From NCBI GenBank assembly GCA_029250425.1, contig JAQXFF010000130.1, forward strand, positions 1 to 7,670: DNA of 7,670 nucleotides, in the 5' to 3' direction. Under the pieces are notes generated by a model. It had not been told where the DNA came from, did not search any database, and saw only the letters and a list, made by a program, of their open reading frames with translations. A program made the translations under genes and the position numbers. The stretch comes from Candidatus Thalassarchaeaceae archaeon. GTDB taxonomy: Archaea > Thermoplasmatota > Poseidoniia > Poseidoniales > Thalassarchaeaceae. Each line of letters starts with the position of its first letter. Within the stretch, counting starts at the first letter, position 1. Positions 1 through 4,572 of this stretch are shown in pieces.

Positions 1-150
1 GTAGAGATTGTTCGACAATGCATCTCCTGCGCTTGCAGTCATCATCCCAATACCCACAAGAAGAACACTTACGAAGCAACACATACTTGCCAAAAATGCG
101 GAACCGAACATCCAACGCCAAAATGAGCGCACACCTTGTTCTTCGCTCAT
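1..150 (-). CDS. Small membrane protein, N-terminal part (runs off the window start)
   Basis: The frame opens with ATG at 150-148 and stays open for 50 codons to base 1, so the C-terminus is missing. The first dozen residues are polar (MSEEQGVRSFWRW). A strongly hydrophobic stretch at about residues 15-41 follows, containing a Cys-Cys pair (SMCCF), and looks like a membrane helix or uncleaved signal anchor. The visible end reads ALSNNLY. The start overlaps the stop of the upstream glycosyltransferase as ATGA (150-147), so the two are almost certainly cotranscribed and translationally coupled. A G-rich stretch (GGGGGT, 166-161) lies about 10 bases before the ATG. I do not recognise the family. 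A role beside lipid-linked sugar synthesis is suggested only by position. Confidence 0.75.
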   Translation of the reverse strand, partial: MSEEQGVRSFWRWMFGSAFLASMCCFVSVLLVGIGMMTASAGDALSNNLY

Positions 151-1091
151 GCTGTTACGCACCCCCTTCTCCGCTTTGACTCCTTGTCATCAAGTACGGC
201 TAGCAAGAAGAAAGCCATTGGTGGGGCAATAAGTAGAGATGGTTGTTGCACAGACAGGAAAAGGGCTATCCATCCACCAAACCAAAGTGTCGCTGCTGTA
301 ATTCTCAGTAGGGCAGAGGTTCCATTTCCACGGATGTACCAATCGAATCCTCTTCGCCAGATACCTTTCCAAAGCATCCAACTCACAGTTCCAAAGAATT
401 TGAGAATTCGGATCCCTGATGATTCATTGGCGTAAACTGATTTTACAGGGACTTCAGTAATGCGAAAACCCCGACGTCCTGCTTCCATCAGCCACCAATT
501 TGGGTACCCATATCCTTGCCAATTACCATCCCAATCCCATTCTTCCACCATGTTCCCCGATGTGGCTGTGTAACCGCATTGTGAATCTCTAACTCGAATA
601 CCTGAAGCAAGTGAAGTAAGTCTTGACAACCACCACGTCCCCAATCGACGAATTAGGGGCATTCCCTTTGGACCATCACGATGTAACCAACGATTTCCCT
701 TGACATGATCTGCTTTTCCTTCGATAATTGGTTTGATAATCAGTGATAAATCGGCTGGATCCATTTGCCCATCACCAGCCATCACGACAACGACACAATC
801 GGTTCCAAATTTTGTAAGTGCGTGCTTACTTCCAACTTGTATGGCACCACCAACACCCAACCCCTGCGTGGAAATTACTTCACCACGGGTACCAATTACC
901 CCCTCGGCAAATTGCTTTGTTTGATCCGTTGAGCCATCGTCCACAACAATAATCCACTCCACAAAATTTGGAATTGTCGATATGCTCGATGAAATAAGAG
1001 ACTCTTCATTGCGCGCCGGCATTACAACCACTACGCGCATAACCATCCGTCGGCGAGACCGGTCCTTCAAGGCACGCTTTGACCGAATCAT
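147..1091 (-). CDS. Family 2 glycosyltransferase, polyprenyl-phosphate sugar synthase-like, with C-terminal membrane helices
   Basis: A GT-A fold family 2 glycosyltransferase of the DPM1 / dolichol-phosphate-mannose-synthase type. It probably moves a sugar from a nucleotide donor to a polyprenyl phosphate at the cytoplasmic face of the membrane. Visible motifs, numbered from the longest start: PARNEE (25-30), DDGSTD (51-56, nucleotide site), AGDGQMDP (105-112, in place of the usual DADGQxDP) and DSQCGYTA (169-176). Two hydrophobic segments, about 258-281 and 284-300, should anchor the C-terminus, which ends in a basic tail (KRRRG). The longest frame (314 aa) starts at 1091, but the family normally begins just before PARNEE, so ATG at 1046 or 1040 is more likely; the first 15 residues are very basic and poorly supported. 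The stop overlaps the next gene's ATG. Donor sugar and exact acceptor cannot be read from sequence. Confidence 0.88.
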   Translation of the reverse strand: MIRSKRALKDRSRRRMVMRVVVVMPARNEESLISSSISTIPNFVEWIIVVDDGSTDQTKQFAEGVIGTRGEVISTQGLGVGGAIQVGSKHALTKFGTDCVVVVMAGDGQMDPADLSLIIKPIIEGKADHVKGNRWLHRDGPKGMPLIRRLGTWWLSRLTSLASGIRVRDSQCGYTATSGNMVEEWDWDGNWQGYGYPNWWLMEAGRRGFRITEVPVKSVYANESSGIRILKFFGTVSWMLWKGIWRRGFDWYIRGNGTSALLRITAATLWFGGWIALFLSVQQPSLLIAPPMAFFLLAVLDDKESKRRRGCVTA

Positions 1092-1117
1092 TCATCGGGG
1101 CAAGGTAGAAACGGCAA

Positions 1118-1948
1118 ATGATGAGGATTGTCTTGGTGGTTCGCGAACAAGCCCTGCGTATTGCTTCTGCAGTCATCAGAGCCAAAGATTTCGCAGACCG
1201 TGTGACAATCCTGAATCTAGGAGCACATGCCGAAACTGCAGAAATTGCATCAAAAGCAGGTGGCGAAGTGATTGATTTCGACGATTCGACGGACGCGCCC
1301 TCAATTGCTAGAGCTCTTGTGGATACGACATCAGAATCAGAACGAACTGTGATTATTTCCTTGGATTCGGATTGGAAGTTGTCGGACATGGCTCGAACAG
1401 TTGGACTGTCGCGGCAAGGTCATGATGTTTTCATCGCGTTCAAGCATCGTGCAAGGGGCCAAAAATCAACTGAAAAACGCCCAGACCTTCCTGTTGATTC
1501 AGATACTTACACATATGGAGAAGCCGATATTCAATTTGCATATTGTTCACAAGATGGGTTGATTGCAGTATCAAAACAGTCCAGAAAATCAGTTCCTGCC
1601 GAATTAGCTGAAACAATAGATGTAAGAGTTGTGGAATTAGATTTGCCAGCAGGACCACCTCGACGAGAATCTCTGGCAAGTGCAAGTCGTTTTGCACAAT
1701 TCTTCTATTGGATGCTGGAAAGTAAACACCCTCTCATCTTGTTTGGAGTTCCGGGGGTTGTTTTCTTTTTGTTGGGGTTCGAAATGGCCAATGAGTTGAT
1801 CAATTTCCAAGGGCCGCATGATAGCGTTTCACTGGGTGTCGCACTGGCCGCATTCGCAGCAACTTTGGTCGGTGTCTTTTCTTTGACAACCAGTTTAATC
1901 CTCTATGTGTTAGGGAAACAAGTCAATCGAATGCCAAACCGCCCTTAA
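1118..1948 (+). CDS. Degenerate family 2 glycosyltransferase-like membrane protein (probable pseudoenzyme)
   Basis: A 276-residue protein whose layout follows archaeal family 2 glycosyltransferases with a C-terminal membrane domain. Residues 3-95 run in register with the Rossmann-like GT domain: a first strand (RIVLVV), then AKDFADRVTIL, then ETAEIASKAGGEVI, which in active relatives follows the DDGSxDxT motif. Here that site reads NLGAHAET (33-40). The PAYNEE position reads VREQAL and the DADGQ position reads DSDWKL (83-88), so the usual donor- and metal-binding residues are not recognisable. The C-terminus is well preserved: about 190-222 (SRFAQFF, then a HPLILFGVPG helix) and a second hydrophobic segment at about 238-265. 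I infer a non-catalytic partner or regulator, possibly of the divergent glycosyltransferase starting 26 bases away. ATG at 1121 is an equally possible start. No strong ribosome binding site is seen. Confidence 0.8.
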   Translation: MMRIVLVVREQALRIASAVIRAKDFADRVTILNLGAHAETAEIASKAGGEVIDFDDSTDAPSIARALVDTTSESERTVIISLDSDWKLSDMARTVGLSRQGHDVFIAFKHRARGQKSTEKRPDLPVDSDTYTYGEADIQFAYCSQDGLIAVSKQSRKSVPAELAETIDVRVVELDLPAGPPRRESLASASRFAQFFYWMLESKHPLILFGVPGVVFFLLGFEMANELINFQGPHDSVSLGVALAAFAATLVGVFSLTTSLILYVLGKQVNRMPNRP

Positions 1949-1949
1949 T

Positions 1950-2192
1950 TCAGATCAGGAACCAGAGCCCTAGCATTATAATGCTTAGAAGAATCAAAAA
2001 TCCAGCCTCAGCCCATTTCCAACGCTCAGACCAGGATTCCGCCTCTTGTTGTTTTTCCTTTTTCCAAATTTCATAATCCTCTTCGGACAATTCCATCTCC
2101 ATTTTCAGCCATTCGGCTGAAACTTTCCAGCGTTGCCAAATCAACAAAAAGAGCATTGCTACAATGGCGGTAATGGCAATTTGCAACCACAT
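1950..2192 (-). CDS. Hypothetical 80-residue protein with two membrane helices
   Basis: A short protein with a hydrophobic helix at each end (about residues 3-19 and 62-80) and, between them, a roughly 40-residue charged, Trp- and Glu/Lys-rich stretch likely to be helical (SEEDYEIWKKEKQQEAESW). It looks like a helical hairpin with a polar loop; the side of the membrane is not evident. The start is well fixed: GAGGT at 2203-2199 lies six bases before ATG 2192-2190 and overlaps the TGA stop of asnS, so translation is probably coupled to asnS. The stop lies one base from the stop of the convergent glycosyltransferase-like gene. I do not recognise a family and assign no function. Confidence 0.75.
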   Translation of the reverse strand: MWLQIAITAIVAMLFLLIWQRWKVSAEWLKMEMELSEEDYEIWKKEKQQEAESWSERWKWAEAGFLILLSIIMLGLWFLI

Positions 2193-2198
2193 TTCCAG

Positions 2199-2203
2199 AC
2201 CTC
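2199..2203 (-). promoter_or_regulatory. Ribosome binding site of the 80-residue membrane protein
   Basis: GAGGT on the minus strand, six bases upstream of ATG 2192-2190. It shares bases with the asnS stop codon (TGA at 2204-2202), so ribosomes ending asnS sit on it. This supports both the chosen start and translational coupling. Confidence 0.6.
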
Positions 2204-3533
2204 AAGGGGTCACTCGGCGACTATCGCGAGGGAAGGGGATGACCTCTCGAATGTGATCGGCTCCAGCCAACCAACTGCAGACTCTGTCAACCCCTAATCC
2301 GAATCCACCATGGGGGACTCCGCCATATTTGCGAACATCAATGTAAAATTCGTAAGGCTCACGAGGCGTCCCCTCCTCATCAATTCGCTCGAGGATTTCA
2401 GTTTCTGACCAAGTTCGCTCACCACCACCAATAATTTCCCCATATCCCTCAGGGGCGAGCAAATCATGGCAAAGGACATATTTCGGGTCATCAGGATCTG
2501 GCCGGTGGTAGAATGGTTTGGCAATTCGAGGATAGTGTGTAAGGAAATGGGGTACGTCGAAATCTTGTGTGAGTACTTTTTCTTTCGAATAGTCCAAATC
2601 TTGCCCCCATTCGATGTCTACGCCCATTCCTTGTAGCGTTTCGACAGCCTCATCATATCGGATTCTCGGATATGGATTATCGGCATACCGTGCAATCAAA
2701 TCCAAATCGCGACCAAGTGCAGATAGTTCATCAGAACGTTCATCGAGAAGTGTTCGGGCAATATGCCGAACAACACCTTCACCATGTATCATTACATCAT
2801 CATTACCCGCCCACGCGATTTCCATTTCCGCATGCCAAAATTCAGTCAAGTGCCGACGAGTCCTACTCTTCTCAGCACGGAATGAGGGGGCAATCGTGTA
2901 CAATCTCTCCAATGCAGGCATTGCCGCTTCGGCATAAAGTTGCCAAGATTGTGTAAGGTATGCCTTGCGACCGAAATATGGGACCTCAAACAAAGTTGAG
3001 CCACCTTCGACTGCACCTGCAACAAAGTTGGGGGCATGATATTCTGTGAAATCTCGCCCGCGGAAATATCCGTGAATTGCTCCGAACACTGAAGATCGAA
3101 TTTTCAACATTTGAGTCATTCTTGCCGTCCGCAGGTAAAGATGGCGATTGTCCAGCAAAAATTCAGTTTCGCCGCCATCTGCATTGGCCATTGCACTCTC
3201 TGTTATTGGGAACGGATTTTCGGGATTTACTGGACCTACAATCGTGGCCGAGTCGACAACAAGTTCGTGACCACCTTCACTTCTTTCATCAACATTTACG
3301 ATTCCTGTAACAATGATACTGGTTTCAATCAAGGCTCCAGCCAATGCTTCAAATGTTTCATCACCGACATCCGCTCTTTTGGCTACACATTGAATTCGGC
3401 CAGTACTGTCGCGAAGTACAATGAATCGGATTTTGTTGGAGCCGCGAGTTCGATTGACCCACCCCTTCAACTCAATACGTTGACCGTCATGGTCACCAGA
3501 TTGAACTTCACCGATGAAGATATCCTTCTGCAT
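2202..3533 (-). CDS. asnS: Asparaginyl-tRNA synthetase (archaeal type, class IIb)
   Basis: Charges tRNA-Asn with asparagine using ATP, in the cytoplasm. The 443-residue length suits the family. An N-terminal OB-fold anticodon-binding domain covers about 5-105 (IELKGWVNRTRG, then FIVLRDSTGRIQCV), followed by a class II catalytic domain to the end. Motif 1 lies near 156-169, motif 2 near 218-239 (FRAEKSRTRRHLTEFWHAE) and motif 3 near 410-422 (GFGLGVDRVCSWL). The segments LTQSWQLYAEAA, TIAPSFRAEKSRTRRHL, HYPRIAKPFYHRPDPDDPK and LLAPEGYGEIIGGGER are typical of AsnRS; archaeal AspRS usually has QSPQLYKQ and an EAxSxDxE motif 2. I therefore prefer AsnRS over the paralogous AspRS, although the FPRD near the C-terminus is AspRS-like. 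A TTG at 3536 directly precedes the ATG, but GGAGG at 3545-3541 lies seven bases before ATG 3533, which I take as the start. The downstream small membrane gene is coupled to it. Confidence 0.9.
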   Translation of the reverse strand: MQKDIFIGEVQSGDHDGQRIELKGWVNRTRGSNKIRFIVLRDSTGRIQCVAKRADVGDETFEALAGALIETSIIVTGIVNVDERSEGGHELVVDSATIVGPVNPENPFPITESAMANADGGETEFLLDNRHLYLRTARMTQMLKIRSSVFGAIHGYFRGRDFTEYHAPNFVAGAVEGGSTLFEVPYFGRKAYLTQSWQLYAEAAMPALERLYTIAPSFRAEKSRTRRHLTEFWHAEMEIAWAGNDDVMIHGEGVVRHIARTLLDERSDELSALGRDLDLIARYADNPYPRIRYDEAVETLQGMGVDIEWGQDLDYSKEKVLTQDFDVPHFLTHYPRIAKPFYHRPDPDDPKYVLCHDLLAPEGYGEIIGGGERTWSETEILERIDEEGTPREPYEFYIDVRKYGGVPHGGFGLGVDRVCSWLAGADHIREVIPFPRDSRRVTP

Positions 3534-3540
3534 CAAGAAG

Positions 3541-3545
3541 CCTCC
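3541..3545 (-). promoter_or_regulatory. Ribosome binding site of asnS
   Basis: GGAGG on the minus strand, seven bases before ATG 3533-3531 and only four before the TTG at 3536-3534. The spacing favours the ATG. It also implies that the asnS message has an untranslated leader rather than being leaderless. Confidence 0.65.
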
Positions 3546-3606
3546 AAAGGGGTCGAGGATGGCTCAGCATTTCAATGCCTCCGGTCGCCGTAGTGTGATT
3601 CCACCT

Positions 3607-3615
3607 TGTAAATAG
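3607..3615 (-). promoter_or_regulatory. Possible TATA-like promoter element for asnS
   Basis: The minus strand reads CTATTTACA in the 97-base gap between the tRNA-Lys 3' end and asnS, the most A/T-rich spot there. An archaeal TATA box here would place transcription start roughly 25 bases downstream, leaving a leader of about 50 bases that carries the GGAGG site. The match to a consensus is weak, and asnS could instead be read through from the tRNA or rpiA. Confidence 0.25.
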
Positions 3616-3630
3616 GGTCAAGGATGTAGG

Positions 3631-3704
3631 CGGGCGCTAGGGGGTTCGAACCCCTGGCCTACGGGTTAAGAGCCCGTCGCTCTACCTAGCTAAGCTAAGC
3701 GCCC
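3631..3704 (-). tRNA. tRNA-Lys, anticodon CUU
   Basis: A full cloverleaf folds on the minus strand from 3704 to 3631. The acceptor stem GGGCGCT/AGCGCCC pairs perfectly over seven bases. The D arm is GCTT...GAGC, with one U-G pair. The anticodon stem ACGGG/CCCGT encloses the loop CTCTTAA, giving anticodon CUU, which reads the lysine codon AAG. The variable loop has five bases, and the T arm AGGGG-TTCGAAC-CCCCT is canonical. The discriminator base is G. The next bases read CCT, so the CCA end must be added after transcription. No intron is present. The gene lies between rpiA (49 bases upstream) and asnS (97 bases downstream), all on the same strand. Confidence 0.95.
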
Positions 3705-3753
3705 AACCCGTCCACTGGCCATCCCTCTAAGAGTGTAGCGCTTGTTAGATGTG

Positions 3754-4467
3754 TCACAGCCGCGCAGTCGGCTTCCGAATCAATTCGCATCCACCTGGTG
3801 CTGCAAGAACAACAATATCTGCTGTATTTGTGAATAGGCCAACTTCAACTACGCCAGCAATTGCTCGTAAATCTGCTTCAAGTTGAATTGGATCAGAAAT
3901 TGTAGCACCGAAATGAGCATCTACGATTGGATTCCCGTTGTCGGTTAGATATTCAACACCACGCAGTTCCACGGGTCCAGAACAAATCGCCTCAATCCGT
4001 CGCTTTGTTTGTTCCCACCCATAAGGGTTCACTTCGATGGGAAGTGGGAAAGCTCCCAATACATCGACACGTTTGCTCGCATCCGCGACAACAATCATCC
4101 CCCCGCTAGATTCTGCAACGATTTTTTCACGCAATAGTGCACCACCTCCCCCTTTGATGAGATGTAAATCATTGTCGAATTCATCGGCACCATCTATCAC
4201 CAAGTCGAGGTGGTTACATTTGTCCCAATCAAGCATAGGTATGCCTTGTTCTATAGACAATTTTTCTGTTGCATCAGAGGTGGGAATACCAGCAATTTGG
4301 AGATCTTCTTCACGTATTCTCCGACCCAATTCTAGAATTGTATATTTGACAGTGGATCCAGTTCCGATTCCAATGCTCATCCCATTTTCAACAAAGGCGC
4401 ATGCAGCAATCCCTGCATCCTCTTTCATTGCCTCTTTCTCCTCGGCGGTAAACTGGCTCATTGACAT
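3754..4467 (-). CDS. rpiA: Ribose-5-phosphate isomerase A
   Basis: Interconverts ribose 5-phosphate and ribulose 5-phosphate in the non-oxidative pentose phosphate pathway, feeding nucleotide synthesis. From the start chosen here the protein has 237 residues, normal for RpiA. Family signatures, numbered from this start: GIGTGSTV (33-40, phosphate binding), GIPTSDAT (60-67), DGADE (92-96, active-site acidic residues), KGGGGALLREK (105-115, catalytic Lys 105 and general-base Glu 114), IVDAHFG (181-187) and GVVEVGLF (205-212). The C-terminus reads GGCELIRKP. The same frame is open 63 codons further, to an ATG at 4656, but that extension matches no part of RpiA. It would also overlap the divergent exported-protein start and cross the palindrome at 4519-4534, so I reject it. 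ATG at 4461 is an alternative start two codons in. It appears to be the first gene of the rpiA, tRNA-Lys, asnS cluster. Confidence 0.93.
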   Translation of the reverse strand: MSMSQFTAEEKEAMKEDAGIAACAFVENGMSIGIGTGSTVKYTILELGRRIREEDLQIAGIPTSDATEKLSIEQGIPMLDWDKCNHLDLVIDGADEFDNDLHLIKGGGGALLREKIVAESSGGMIVVADASKRVDVLGAFPLPIEVNPYGWEQTKRRIEAICSGPVELRGVEYLTDNGNPIVDAHFGATISDPIQLEADLRAIAGVVEVGLFTNTADIVVLAAPGGCELIRKPTARL

Positions 4468-4518
4468 GGGCTCGTCCGATAAAGGGCATATCCTTTCGCA
4501 CTGTGGGCAAATCCCAAC

Positions 4519-4534
4519 CGCCCCTATAGGGGCG
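4519..4534. promoter_or_regulatory. Perfect 16-bp palindrome with CTATAG core, candidate bidirectional promoter/operator
   Basis: CGCCCCTATAGGGGCG is its own reverse complement over all 16 bases. It lies in the divergent intergenic region, 51 bases from the chosen rpiA ATG (4467) and 38 bases from the exported-protein ATG (4573). The centre resembles a short TATA-like element and the flanks are GC arms. A TATA role would put start sites about 25 bases out on each side, leaving short leaders for both genes. Equally, it could be the binding site of a dimeric regulator. The palindrome is plain sequence; the function is inference. Confidence 0.5.
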
Positions 4535-4572
4535 TCGATGGATTCAAACACTTCCAGTATTGTCGCTCCGCC

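Noticed and set aside
1440..1819. Minus-strand open frames inside the glycosyltransferase-like gene
   Set aside because: They have no recognisable domain and no start signal, and oppose a coding frame with clear family resemblance.
2202..3533. Aspartyl-tRNA synthetase (aspS) as the identity of the synthetase gene
   Set aside because: The C-terminal FPRD is AspRS-like, but motif 2 (TRRHLTEFWHAE), LTQSWQLYAEAA and APEGYGEIIGGGER follow AsnRS.
3567..3578. Near-palindrome GCATT-TC-AATGC upstream of asnS
   Set aside because: Arms are only five bases and the two-base centre is too small for a hairpin. Such repeats are common by chance.
3111..3593. 160-codon plus-strand frame opposite asnS
   Set aside because: It is the antisense shadow of conserved AsnRS sequence, and its translation shows no family features.
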